Shown here in pieces: positions 39,063 through 47,864 of a stretch of DNA of 64,000 bases. The stretch's first letter is position 1, and each line of letters starts with the position of its first letter. The stretch is from Woeseiaceae bacterium (lineage in GTDB: Bacteria; Pseudomonadota; Gammaproteobacteria; Steroidobacterales; Woeseiaceae): NCBI GenBank assembly GCA_028280615.1, contig JANQLK010000016.1:186001-250000 (forward strand), given 5' to 3'. Under the pieces are notes generated by a model. It worked only from the letters and a program-made list of their open reading frames with translations, made no database searches and had not been told where the DNA came from. A program made the position numbers and the translations under genes.

Positions 39063-39311
39063 ATGGCACGCCAAAGTATTTCACTGACGAGCCCGAACTC
39101 CGAGTGGCTCAACAAGAAGGTGAACGTCGAACACGAATACAGGAGCAACAGCGAAGCGGTGAATGATCTCATCCGCAAAGCTCGCGAGATCGAAGCGGTT
39201 CGTGCCCGACTGATTCATGCTGAGCAAAGCGGATTCACGGAGATGACCCGCGAAGAGATACGCGCCGAAATAAGGGAAGAGTTGCGGCGCAATGGCGAAC
39301 TACAGGATTAA
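39063..39311 (+). CDS. parD: ParD-like antitoxin
   Basis: 82 residues, preceded by GAGGAGCAG. The N-terminal ribbon-helix-helix (SISLTSPNSEWLNKKVNVEH then EYRSNSEAVNDLIRKAR) and the charged helical tail (EEIRAEIREELRRNGEL) are typical of ParD. It would dimerise, repress its own promoter and neutralise ParE by its tail. The next frame, parE, starts 20 nt inside its 3' end but is broken, so the antitoxin is effectively orphaned. Confidence 0.88.
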   Translation: MARQSISLTSPNSEWLNKKVNVEHEYRSNSEAVNDLIRKAREIEAVRARLIHAEQSGFTEMTREEIRAEIREELRRNGELQD

Positions 39312-39404
39312 CGAAGACGCGAAAGCAGATCTGCAACGGATCTACCGACGCGGCATCCTTGAGTTCGGCGAGGCGCAGGCCGATCGATATTTCGACGCGT
39401 TTTT
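39292..39404 (+). pseudogene. parE: Truncated parE toxin gene
   Basis: Starts MANYRINEDAKADLQRIYRR then GILEFGEAQADRYFDAF, the usual N-terminal part of ParE (normally about 95-100 residues). After about 38 residues homology stops abruptly and the frame runs into unrelated sequence and the 89-bp tRNA-linked repeat. The toxin core beta-strands and the C-terminal active segment are absent, so the product should be inactive. The break point near 39404 may mark a recombination junction. Confidence 0.82.
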
Positions 39405-39571
39405 AGTGTGTATTCCACGCCAACCGCGGGAACCCAAAGTAGAGCAGTCGGTAAGAGAAATTTCCGCGGTAACGCGAACCAGCGGAGACGGCTGTGATCG
39501 AAAGCCGTCCTTCGGGTTCGACCAATCTCGGAGCAAGGGGCGACGAAGCGGCGCAGGCCGATTCAAGTCAA

Positions 39572-39660
39572 CCGAGCGCGGCGAAGCCGCGCGACAGACG
39601 GCCGAAGGCCGCCCGAAGGGTGAGCGCCGCAGGCGCGAATCAATCCCACCCGCTCCGCCA
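39572..39660 (+). repeat. Dispersed 89-bp copy of the tRNA-Ser repeat
   Basis: Positions 39572-39660 match 38579-38667, including all four GNA hairpins (unit 1 form) and the 19-base tRNA tail with one change (CCCGCTCCGCCA for CCCTCTCCGCCA). The terminator half of the unit is absent. It ends 1 bp before the stop codon of the hydrolase on the other strand. The 39405-39571 stretch before it shows no gene. Confidence 0.95.
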
Positions 39661-39661
39661 G

Positions 39662-41734
39662 CTAAGGACCCAACCCCCACATCATCAGGAACACACTCAA
39701 GCTCACGGCCGCGAGGCTCGTGATCACGAATCCGGTGAGCGTACCAGCCGGCAATGCACTGTTGCGGCGAGCCCTGACAGTCAGTACTAGCGCGACGACA
39801 CCAAGGATTCCGGAAACCACGCCGAGCCAGGCGCCAAGCGCCGCCCAGCCAACCAGTCCCAATACCAGCAGGACCTCTGACAGCTCGTAACTGACGCCGG
39901 CGGCGGCTCCGAGGATCGCGAGTGCCGCCGTTCCAGCGCATGCCGCGCCCCAGGCCGCGAGCCGCGCGCCATCGGCGGGCGCCGGTTCGCGTTTCTCGAT
40001 ACGCCGGACAAGCGGTGCGAAAGTCAGCACCAAAAAGCCGACCAGGACGCCCAGAATGCTGATGCCGCCCCAGGCAGCGACCTTCGGCAGTTCTTCCTTG
40101 TCTTCCATAGCCAGAGCGATCATGCGCGGCGCGAACGAGGATCTGTAGAGGCTGATGAACTCCGGCGCCTCCATCTCGTCTACGCAGCTGAGGTCGGGCG
40201 CCGCGACGGGATCGTCGTAGAACTTGTTGAGCATATCCCCGGCGCATTCGACCGATCTGGACGGGCCGTGGCCGGCGTAAGGGAACTCTACGTAGGTAGC
40301 GTTGCTGAAGCCGGGTGCGATGACGTGGGCGAGTGGCGGCGGCGTTATCGGGTCCATATCGCCTTCGATCAGCAAGGTCGGAATGTCGGTCTCGACAGCC
40401 GCATACTGAGCGCCAGGCCGCGGAATCATTCCGAGATCGTGGCACATCTCTGCCCGCGCCTCGGTATCCCCTTCGGGTAGCACGGCATTCGTCAGCACGG
40501 GGAATTCACTCCGGTCCAGGGCCAGGGATTCGACCATCGCGTCCCGGAAACCATCGTTGCACATGATGGCGTCATACATTCCGGGGCTTATGCCGACAGC
40601 CATGCCGGACGACCCGGCGATGGCCAGGGCTCTGAACAACGTCTCGTCCCGATTCTCGAAGGCGTCGGCCCACGCATCGATAATCGCGGGCAGCGCAGGA
40701 TAGTTCGACTGCTCATAGAACAGCGTGAATGGCAGAAAACCTGCGAAGTCACTGAGTATGTGGGCTTTACCCGTCGGGTAGTATTCGGTGTCCTTCACGT
40801 CGACCGTCACGGGCTGTGTCGACGCCGCGCGTATTCCGTCCCGCACGCGCTCGCCGAGGTCCGGATAGCGCCTCGCACACGCCGAATCGGCTTTGCAAAG
40901 TTCGTCGAGTTTTCTGAGGTCGCGGTCGTACCAGTTGATTACGCGCCACGAAATGGGTTCGCTGCGCGCGTCGAGCGGCACGATGGCATCCAGAACGATA
41001 GCGAGAATGCCGTCCGGATCCTCCTTGATATAGGCCTGACCAAGAATGGTGCCGTACGAAATTCCCCAGACATTCCACTGGTCAAAGCCGAGTGCTACAC
41101 GGAGCGCCCGGACGTCGCGCGCGTTTTCAATCGTGTTGTAAGCCGAGAGGTCGACGCCCGCGGCGGTGGCGTTCTCGGCACACGCCCGGCTTTCGCCTCG
41201 AAGCGCTGCCGCGCTCTCCTTGAGCGTAGCAACGTTCTTGAGACCGACATTGCGCTCGGCATAGGTTCTGCAGAAGTCACCCGAGTTGACGATGCCGCGC
41301 TGCTCGAGGATGTAGAGGTCGCGATGCTTGCGGATTCCGTGATCCTTGAAACGATCGACGTAGTACTCGGCTGCGGCACCGGGGCCCCCGGTCAGGTAGA
41401 TCACGGGATCGTCACGCCGGCCGGGCGCCAGGTCCGTATCGTCGTCATCGTCTTCCGCTTCCACGTCGTCCCACGTGGAAACGAGCTTGACGAAATGCAG
41501 CTCGATGAAGCGCGTGTCGGGGTCTTCACGATTCTCCGGCACGCTCAGAAGGCCGCACTCGATCTCACCCGGCTCATAGTCGATGCGGTCTTTGAAAGGA
41601 CAAACCAGCGAGTCAATGCGGTAGCTGTCGCGGGCAAAAACGTCAATGTCTGTTGGCGCGGTGGAGCTGGATGCGTCCTGGCCGATGGCGCCGCGGCAAA
41701 GAAAGAGACCGCAAAGGATGAGGTACTTTTGCAT
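39662..41734 (-). CDS. Secreted alpha/beta-hydrolase with a multi-pass C-terminus
   Basis: 690 residues. Signal peptide (YLILCGLFLCRGAIGQ), then a tripeptidyl-aminopeptidase/proline-iminopeptidase-like domain: PVIYLTGGPGAAAEYYVD (oxyanion region), RDLYILEQRGIVNSG, nucleophile in VWGISYGTILGQAYI, Asp in IEGDMDPITPP and His in YAGHGPSRSVEC. From about residue 560 four or five membrane helices follow (GISILGVLVGFLVLTFAPLV, LLVLGLVGWAALGAWLGVVS), an unusual addition for this family. The 3' end touches the dispersed tRNA-repeat copy, and its last codons differ from nothing obvious, so it appears intact. Confidence 0.8.
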   Translation of the reverse strand: MQKYLILCGLFLCRGAIGQDASSSTAPTDIDVFARDSYRIDSLVCPFKDRIDYEPGEIECGLLSVPENREDPDTRFIELHFVKLVSTWDDVEAEDDDDDTDLAPGRRDDPVIYLTGGPGAAAEYYVDRFKDHGIRKHRDLYILEQRGIVNSGDFCRTYAERNVGLKNVATLKESAAALRGESRACAENATAAGVDLSAYNTIENARDVRALRVALGFDQWNVWGISYGTILGQAYIKEDPDGILAIVLDAIVPLDARSEPISWRVINWYDRDLRKLDELCKADSACARRYPDLGERVRDGIRAASTQPVTVDVKDTEYYPTGKAHILSDFAGFLPFTLFYEQSNYPALPAIIDAWADAFENRDETLFRALAIAGSSGMAVGISPGMYDAIMCNDGFRDAMVESLALDRSEFPVLTNAVLPEGDTEARAEMCHDLGMIPRPGAQYAAVETDIPTLLIEGDMDPITPPPLAHVIAPGFSNATYVEFPYAGHGPSRSVECAGDMLNKFYDDPVAAPDLSCVDEMEAPEFISLYRSSFAPRMIALAMEDKEELPKVAAWGGISILGVLVGFLVLTFAPLVRRIEKREPAPADGARLAAWGAACAGTAALAILGAAAGVSYELSEVLLVLGLVGWAALGAWLGVVSGILGVVALVLTVRARRNSALPAGTLTGFVITSLAAVSLSVFLMMWGLGP

Positions 41735-41876
41735 GGCCGATCTCCGGTATTGTTTTTCTCGCTACGCTAGCACATCGAGTGTGCGAGGACCTATGTGTTG
41801 GCGGCACAAGGTGTGACGGCAGCCGAGGTCGAGCGCTGCTAAAGTCGTGTCCATAAACAAGAAAGAGGCAAGCGGT

Positions 41877-42518
41877 ATGTGCGGAGCCTATCGCCTGACG
41901 ACTGCGACGGAAGCTATCCGCCAGTTGTTTTCCGAAGACTGGTTGTGGTCGGAATCGGCGGAATTGTACGAGCCTTCCGCCAGGCTCGGGCCATCAGCGA
42001 AGAAACCTGGCGATCCCGCCAATCATCGACTTGTCGTCCGCCAGATTGAAGACGGAACGGAGTTCGCCACGATCCGCTGGCGGTTTGAAATGAAGTGGAT
42101 GCGGGAGAAGGGCACAAGGGTGCCGATCAATGTCAGGTCTGAATCGATGTGGACCAACGGAATGTTCAAGTATTCGGCCAGGGATAAACGCTGTCTGGTC
42201 ATCTGTTCAGGATTCTACGAGCCCAAAGGACCCAGGGGCGGCAAGCGCGACCAGTATCTTTTTTCGTTCCCCGAGCAACCCGTATTCGCGCTCGGCGGAT
42301 TGTGGGCCAGGTATCGCGCCGAGGACGATAGCTTCGACGGGTTCTGCATCGTCACTACGCGGCCCAACGATCAGGTAGGACGAATTCACGACCGGATGCC
42401 GATCATATTGGAGCATGAATACGAGTGGATCGACTGGCTGACTGGCACCGAAGACGACGCCAGACAATTGTGTGAGCCAATAGAACGGCCAAACCTGAGT
42501 AGCGAGTTGGTTCGCTAG
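41877..42518 (+). CDS. yedK: SOS-response associated peptidase YedK (HMCES)
   Basis: 213 residues. The ATG at 41877 is chosen because the protein must begin Met-Cys: MCGAYRL puts the catalytic Cys at position 2, freed after Met removal. Other active-site segments are VPINVRSES (Asn), CSGFYEPKG (Glu) and RIHDRMPIIL (His). The family crosslinks to abasic sites in single-stranded DNA and releases itself. Upstream in-frame codons would bury Cys2. Codon use is less GC-biased than the backbone genes. Confidence 0.95.
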   Translation: MCGAYRLTTATEAIRQLFSEDWLWSESAELYEPSARLGPSAKKPGDPANHRLVVRQIEDGTEFATIRWRFEMKWMREKGTRVPINVRSESMWTNGMFKYSARDKRCLVICSGFYEPKGPRGGKRDQYLFSFPEQPVFALGGLWARYRAEDDSFDGFCIVTTRPNDQVGRIHDRMPIILEHEYEWIDWLTGTEDDARQLCEPIERPNLSSELVR

Positions 42519-42618
42519 CGATCTATTGGCTGACTGCTCGTTTCGCATTTAACAAAATGCTGGCATTCTTCAACCGGCACCTGGTGCCCGATGGCGACTG
42601 GCGCCCATATGCTGCGAT

Positions 42619-42646
42619 CCGGCGCACATCCCAAACTGTGCGCCGG
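42619..42646. other. 10-bp stem hairpin upstream of the VWA gene
   Basis: CCGGCGCACA (42619-42628) and TGTGCGCCGG (42637-42646) pair perfectly with an 8-nt loop. There is no T-tract, so it is not a standard terminator; it could end yedK transcription weakly or be a protein site. Confidence 0.4.
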
Positions 42647-42701
42647 TTCTCGGTTCAGGCACGCGCTCGTGCTTATGATCCAACATAAGCAGGTGATTAT
42701 T

Positions 42702-44528
42702 ATGCGTATTTCAAAACTCTCGGCCGCGCTTCACGGCTGCGGTCTCATCTTTCTCGCGGCGGCCTCGGCCATCGCGCAGTCCGATGCTCCGCCGAACGGC
42801 CTGGAGATCGAAATTCAGTCGCCGTCGTTCGACCACGTCGTCCGCCCGGACCAGCGCGTGATCGAGATCGAGGGCGTTGCCTCCGCCATCGGCGGAGTGC
42901 GCTATCTTGACATGATCTTCGTCATGGACACGTCGTCGAGCCTGAGAAGCACGGACAAACAGGACTTTCGCGCCCACGGCGCCGTCGGTCTCGTCAGAAA
43001 CCTGTCGCCGCGCAGCGATATCCAGATTGGCGTCGTGAGTTTCGACCGCGAAAGCGAACTCGTGCAGGGTCTGACCTCGGACCGCGACAAGGTGGCCGAG
43101 GCGCTCGTCGCGCTGCCGCGCTCGGGCAGGACCAACCTGGCCGCCGGCATCGAAACCGCGCTCGCCGAGTTTGAACGCAACGGCCGGCCGGATTCGTCGC
43201 GCGTGATCATGCTGTTCACGGACGGCCAGTCCGACCGGCGGCGCGCGCACAAGGCAGCAATCGAAGCGCACAAGCACGGCGTGACCGTGCAGACGCTGTT
43301 GCTCGGCTCCAACAAGACCGGCGGCGAGATCCTGGATGAGATCTCCTGGGCCACGGGCGGCAGCCTGACCCGGGTCGAGGATCCGTCGAAGCTGCCCGAA
43401 GCGTTCCTGAACCTGCGTACGACGGGTGTCGACACGGTAACGCTGAGCGTCAACGGCTCCGAGCCCGTGCCCGCGAAGCTCGCCGGCGGCACGTTCGTCG
43501 GCACGCTGACGCTGGACGAGGGCGAGAACCGCATCGTCGCCTTCGCCACGAGTATCGACGGCCGCACCCGCGAGGCCGAAATCTCGGTCACCGTTGAGGA
43601 CGCGAGCTGCGCCGCGCTCGACGTCAGGGCAATCAAGAACGGGCGTCCGGTCGCGTCACTCAACGACAAGGCGATCGAGATCGTCGTCGACGCCTCGCGC
43701 AGTATGTGGGGCCGCATGTACGGCGAACCGAAAATGGTCGTCGCGCAGGACATCCTGGCAGACGTCTCGTACTGGTTCCCCGATGACCTGGACCTGGCGC
43801 TCCGCGCCTACGGCAGCACGAGCCCGAGCGAGTCCAACAACTGCGCCGATTCGACGCTGCTCGTGCCGTTCGCGGACGATAACCGCGAGCCGATACGGAA
43901 TGCTATCGCAGGGCTTCGTCCGCTCGGGCAGACACCGATCGCGTACGCACTGAACCAGGCCGGCCGCGATTTCGGCGCGCGCTCGGCCGACCGCGCGGTC
44001 GTGCTCGTTACCGACGGTATCGAGAGCTGCGGCGGCGATCCGATTCGGGCCGCGCGCGACCTGCGCGAGCAGGGCATCGTCGTGCACATCATCGGCTTTG
44101 GCTTGGGGAGCGCCGCCGACGAGGACACGGCGAGCTTGAGAGCAATCGCAGCCACATCGGGCGGACGCTACGTGACGGCCGGCAGCGCCGAGGAACTGAA
44201 GCGCGCACTGGCCGAATCCGTGGCGACGAGCTACAGCGTGTTTAAGGGCGCTGTCGAGGTCGCCAACGGTTCCTTAGGCGCCGACGAAACGCTGTTCCTC
44301 CCCGACGGCGAATACCGCGTCGTCTTAAACGGCGCGCCGCCGCAGGAGGCTGAGGTCCGGCTCGCGCCGCGCGACCACGTGACGGTCATGCTCGAGAAGC
44401 AGGGTGACTACGTCCTGCAATCCGAGCGCCGCGACAGCATCGAATACCGCTCCTGCGAGGACGCCGTCGCTCGCATCGAGCGCCTCGAGGAGACGCAGGA
44501 ACGGCTCAGAAGCTCGACGCAGCAGTAG
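42702..44528 (+). CDS. Exported protein with two von Willebrand A domains
   Basis: 608 residues from the ATG at 42702, with a signal peptide (ALHGCGLIFLAAASAIAQ). First VWA domain about residues 65-245: metal site FVMDTSSSLRS and LFTDGQSDRRRAHKAA. A beta-sandwich-like linker follows. Second VWA about residues 320-515: IVVDASRSMWGRMYGEPKMV and LVTDGIESCGGDPIRAAR. The C-terminal part is a short beta domain and a coiled-coil tail (ARIERLEETQERLRSS). VWA domains bind partners through a metal ion. Partner and function are unknown; no MoxR ATPase neighbours it. Confidence 0.82.
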   Translation: MRISKLSAALHGCGLIFLAAASAIAQSDAPPNGLEIEIQSPSFDHVVRPDQRVIEIEGVASAIGGVRYLDMIFVMDTSSSLRSTDKQDFRAHGAVGLVRNLSPRSDIQIGVVSFDRESELVQGLTSDRDKVAEALVALPRSGRTNLAAGIETALAEFERNGRPDSSRVIMLFTDGQSDRRRAHKAAIEAHKHGVTVQTLLLGSNKTGGEILDEISWATGGSLTRVEDPSKLPEAFLNLRTTGVDTVTLSVNGSEPVPAKLAGGTFVGTLTLDEGENRIVAFATSIDGRTREAEISVTVEDASCAALDVRAIKNGRPVASLNDKAIEIVVDASRSMWGRMYGEPKMVVAQDILADVSYWFPDDLDLALRAYGSTSPSESNNCADSTLLVPFADDNREPIRNAIAGLRPLGQTPIAYALNQAGRDFGARSADRAVVLVTDGIESCGGDPIRAARDLREQGIVVHIIGFGLGSAADEDTASLRAIAATSGGRYVTAGSAEELKRALAESVATSYSVFKGAVEVANGSLGADETLFLPDGEYRVVLNGAPPQEAEVRLAPRDHVTVMLEKQGDYVLQSERRDSIEYRSCEDAVARIERLEETQERLRSSTQQ

Positions 44529-44540
44529 ACGGTAGTGTGA

Positions 44541-44765
44541 CTACGCCGCCCTGCGCAGCCTCCGAATCCAGAAACGTCCCCAGAAGGACAGCATTTCCTC
44601 GTTCGTGTCGGGCTGGTTCTCGGGCACGGGCTCGAGACGCTTCGCGATGGCATCGTTGATGCGATCGCTGGATACCTGCGGGACGAACGCGGGCGAGCTC
44701 TTGAGCGTCGCGCCGCCTTCGCTGAGCGTGAACGCGTCACGCTTGTTTGTCTTATCTGAAGTCAT
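44541..44765 (-). CDS. Small protein of unknown function
   Basis: 74 residues from the ATG at 44765, which has a strong ribosome site (AAGGAGA). MTSDKTNKRDAFTLSEGGAT is followed by polar sequence, NQPDTNEEMLSFWGRFWIRR and a basic end. There is no signal peptide or clear membrane helix. Not recognised. Convergent with the VWA gene, with 12 bp between their stop codons. Confidence 0.55.
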   Translation of the reverse strand: MTSDKTNKRDAFTLSEGGATLKSSPAFVPQVSSDRINDAIAKRLEPVPENQPDTNEEMLSFWGRFWIRRLRRAA

Positions 44766-44955
44766 GGTTCTGTCTCCTTTCAAAGTAGACGTCCTTGTTC
44801 CGCGGGCGCCCGGATACGACGCCTGCGTCTGCAGTCGGTACGGGCTTTGCCCGTGTATGAAATCTCTAGTGTCTTGATTGCGGTGCACACGGCGGCTGCC
44901 AGGCGCGAGTGTTGCGTAACGGCCGGGCGCTTTCGCGGCCCGGCACGGTCACCCG

Positions 44956-45141
44956 TCAGGAGCGATGGCTCGCCAGGCTGCGGGCGGCCTGGTTAGGCTC
45001 GTAGCCCAGGCTCGCGATCGCCAGGTCGACCTTTTCCTTCGTCGACGGACGGACGTGCGGCTCGGCATTCACCACGCGGGACACAGTCTTGATCGACACG
45101 CCCGCGCGCTCTGCTACGTCAATGATAGTGGCTTTGCGCAT
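44956..45141 (-). CDS. Orphan LacI-family DNA-binding domain
   Basis: 61 residues. A complete LacI headpiece: MRKATIIDVAERAGVSIKTV, SRVVNAEPHVRPSTKEKVDL and the hinge helix YEPNQAARSLASHRS. A stop follows the hinge, so the usual 270-residue sugar-binding and dimerisation domain is missing. A GC-rich inverted repeat (GCCGGGC...GCCCGGC, 44921-44944) follows the stop, and no ligand-domain sequence was seen beyond it. It may be a truncated remnant or a short regulator; without the core domain it would have to dimerise by other means. Confidence 0.75.
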   Translation of the reverse strand: MRKATIIDVAERAGVSIKTVSRVVNAEPHVRPSTKEKVDLAIASLGYEPNQAARSLASHRS

Positions 45142-45434
45142 TGCTTAAGCCTCCGATGTTTGCCCAATGAACGCCGGGTCATTTCCTCTCCGGCAACGCA
45201 AAAGTAGGGGCTCGCCCGGCCGTTCTCAAGCGATAAAAATTCGCGCGAGACGTGAGAAAAACTCATGCTCCCGCACACAATTCCTGACACATCCAACGAG
45301 CTGCGGGCGGACACCAGGGGACGCCCGACGCATGTTCGCTCTCCGAACCCGGTAGTCAAAAATGGTCGTGTTCTGCTAGATTCTTCTCCCGCCGAACATT
45401 CTTCCAACCATGCGTCCTTAAGGGAGCACCATCG

Positions 45435-47843
45435 ATGCCAACAGTCTCTTCCCGTCCGCTTGCAGCCCTCCCGCGCGCCGTAACGGGCGCCGTCCTGCTC
45501 ACGGCAGCAGCGGCCGCCGCCGCCCAGGTCACGATCATCCAGCCGGGCGCCCCGGGCGAGCCGGCCCGCGAGCTGAGCGCGGACGAGGCGGTCCAGATCG
45601 CCAACACGAGCTATTCGCCGGACGACGTGCGCTTCATGGCAGACATGATTCCGCACCATCACCAGGCGATCCAGATGGCGGAGCTCGTGGCCGATCGCAC
45701 CAACCGGCCGGAGCTCATCGATGTGGCCGGGCGGATCAACGTCTCGCAGGGCGACGAGATCGCGTTCATGCAGCAGTGGCTTCGCGAGCGCGGCGAACAG
45801 GTCCCCGACCCGACCGAGCATTCCGCGATGCACATGTCGCACGAGATGGCCGGCATGGCGACGCCCGAGCAGATGGCCGAACTTGCCGCGTCGACGGGCA
45901 CCGACTTCGACCGGCTGTTCCTCGAGCTCATGATCACCCACCACGAGGGCGCGGTCACAATGGTCGAGGACCTGATGGAGCAGCCCGGTGCGGCCTACGA
46001 CCCCGTGCTGTTCGAGTTCACGGGTGACATTACCAACGACCAGACCGCCGAGATCGAGCGCATGAATGCGCTGCTCGTGTCGCTGTCGAACGATCCGCGG
46101 GCGGGGCTCGCGCCGGGCTTCGAAGACGCCGGTGAGGCGATCTGGAACATGGAGCTCATCGCCTCGATGCGCAAGCCGCCGGGCTTCTTCGATCCCGACA
46201 ATCCGGCCGGCATCCCGCCGGAGCCCGTGGACGACGACAGCGAGGAGGAGGCCGAGACGCCGACGGGCCTCAAGGAGCCGCGCTCGCCGATGCTGAGCTT
46301 CTCGAACACGGACATGGCTTTCTCGGGCGACGTGCTCGTCGCCGGCAACTACCACGGTTTCAACGTCTACCGGCTCGGCGAGGACGGCGTGCCGGAGCAC
46401 CTGTCCTCGATCGTCTGTCCTGGCGGGCAGGGTGACGTGTCGATCGTCGGCGACCTCTTGTTCATGTCGGCACAGGAGAGCCGCGGCCGCGTCGACTGCG
46501 GGCTCGAGGGCGTCACCGAGGACGTCAGCGCCGAGCGGTTCCGCGGACTGCGTATTTTCGACATCAGTGATCTCACGCGTCCCGTGCAGGTCGGCGGTGT
46601 GCAAACCTGCCGCGGTTCGCACACGCATTCCGTCGTGTCGGGCCCCGACGAGGACGGCAAGATCATTGTCTACAACTCGGGCACGTCGACCGTTCGCGAG
46701 CAGGAAGAAATGGAGAGCTGTTTCGACGATTCGCCGGGCGATGACCGCACGGCGCTGTTCCGGATCGACGTGATCGAGATACCCGTCGACGACCCCTCGA
46801 AGGCGCGCATCGTCGACAGCCCCGCCGTGTTTGCCGATCCCGAGACGGGCGTGCTCGCAGGCCTCTGGCGCGGCGGTGACCACGGCGACGAGACCCAGGA
46901 GACCCGCCAAACCGACCAGTGCCATGACATCACGGTATTCCCGTCGAAGAAGCTCGCGGCGGGCGCCTGCTCGGGCAACGGCATCCTGTTCGACATCTCC
47001 GACCCCTTGAAGCCTCAGCGCATCGACGCGGTCGTCGACCAGGGCTTTGCGTACTGGCACTCGGCCACGTTCAACAACGACGGCACGAAGGTGCTGTTCA
47101 CGGACGAGTGGGGCGGCGGCGGCCGGCCGCGCTGCCGGACCTTCGATCCGCTCGACTGGGGAGCCGACGCTATCTACGACATCGTCGACGGCAAGCTCGA
47201 GTTCCGCAGCTACTTCAAGATGCCGGCGCCGCAGGTCGAGGAAGAGAACTGCGTGGCGCACAACGGCGCGATCGTGCCCGTGCCCGGCCGCGACATCTTC
47301 GTGCAGGCCTGGTACCAGGGCGGCATCTCGGTCATCGATTTCACGGACTCGGCCAAGCCGGTCGAGATCGCCTACTTCGATCGCGGTCCGATCGACGCCG
47401 AAAACCTGCTGACGGGTGGATTCTGGTCGACCTACTGGTACCGCGGCAAGATCTACGGCACCGAGATCGTCCGCGGGCTCGACGTTCTCACACTTACGCC
47501 CAGCGAGTATCTGACCGCCGAGCAAATCGCGGCGGCGACCGTCGCCGACCAGGGCGAGGTGTTCAATCCACAGCAGCAGTACCCCGTGAGCTGGCCGGCC
47601 GAGCCTGTTGTCGCGCAGGCCTACGTCGATCAGCTCAGCCGTGACGGCACCCTTTCCGCGTCGACGGCCGGAGCCATCTCGAGCGCGCTCGACTCGACCA
47701 CGGCGGCGCTCGGCAACGGCAAGCGCGACCGGCGGCTGGCTTCGACGCTCAGGTCTTTGGCCGGCGACCTCGACGGCCGCGGTGACGATCGGCAGGCCGC
47801 GCTTGCCAGCACGCTGAACGATCTGTCGGTAAGACTGCGGTAG
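45435..47843 (+). CDS. Exported DUF305-LVIVD-repeat fusion protein
   Basis: 802 residues with a signal peptide (AVTGAVLLTAAAAAAAQ). DUF305 region about residues 55-210: MADMIPHHHQAIQMAELV and LMITHHEGAVTMVED, His/Met-rich as in metal-related DUF305 proteins. From about 290 the protein is a beta-propeller-like LVIVD domain (GFNVYRLGEDG, LRIFDISDLTRPVQVGGVQT, ILFDISDPLKPQRI, ISVIDFTDSAKPVEIAYF). A C-terminal helical tail follows. DUF305 is usually a free-standing periplasmic domain; the metal role is inferred from its His pairs. Start chosen at the ATG after AAGGGAGC. Confidence 0.82.
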   Translation: MPTVSSRPLAALPRAVTGAVLLTAAAAAAAQVTIIQPGAPGEPARELSADEAVQIANTSYSPDDVRFMADMIPHHHQAIQMAELVADRTNRPELIDVAGRINVSQGDEIAFMQQWLRERGEQVPDPTEHSAMHMSHEMAGMATPEQMAELAASTGTDFDRLFLELMITHHEGAVTMVEDLMEQPGAAYDPVLFEFTGDITNDQTAEIERMNALLVSLSNDPRAGLAPGFEDAGEAIWNMELIASMRKPPGFFDPDNPAGIPPEPVDDDSEEEAETPTGLKEPRSPMLSFSNTDMAFSGDVLVAGNYHGFNVYRLGEDGVPEHLSSIVCPGGQGDVSIVGDLLFMSAQESRGRVDCGLEGVTEDVSAERFRGLRIFDISDLTRPVQVGGVQTCRGSHTHSVVSGPDEDGKIIVYNSGTSTVREQEEMESCFDDSPGDDRTALFRIDVIEIPVDDPSKARIVDSPAVFADPETGVLAGLWRGGDHGDETQETRQTDQCHDITVFPSKKLAAGACSGNGILFDISDPLKPQRIDAVVDQGFAYWHSATFNNDGTKVLFTDEWGGGGRPRCRTFDPLDWGADAIYDIVDGKLEFRSYFKMPAPQVEEENCVAHNGAIVPVPGRDIFVQAWYQGGISVIDFTDSAKPVEIAYFDRGPIDAENLLTGGFWSTYWYRGKIYGTEIVRGLDVLTLTPSEYLTAEQIAAATVADQGEVFNPQQQYPVSWPAEPVVAQAYVDQLSRDGTLSASTAGAISSALDSTTAALGNGKRDRRLASTLRSLAGDLDGRGDDRQAALASTLNDLSVRLR

Positions 47844-47864
47844 CTTGCCTTCACGACCTGCGGC

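Noticed and set aside
45114..47525. 803-residue minus-strand frame opposite the DUF305-LVIVD gene
   Set aside because: No domains, no signal peptide, antisense-type composition; the plus-strand protein has clear domains.
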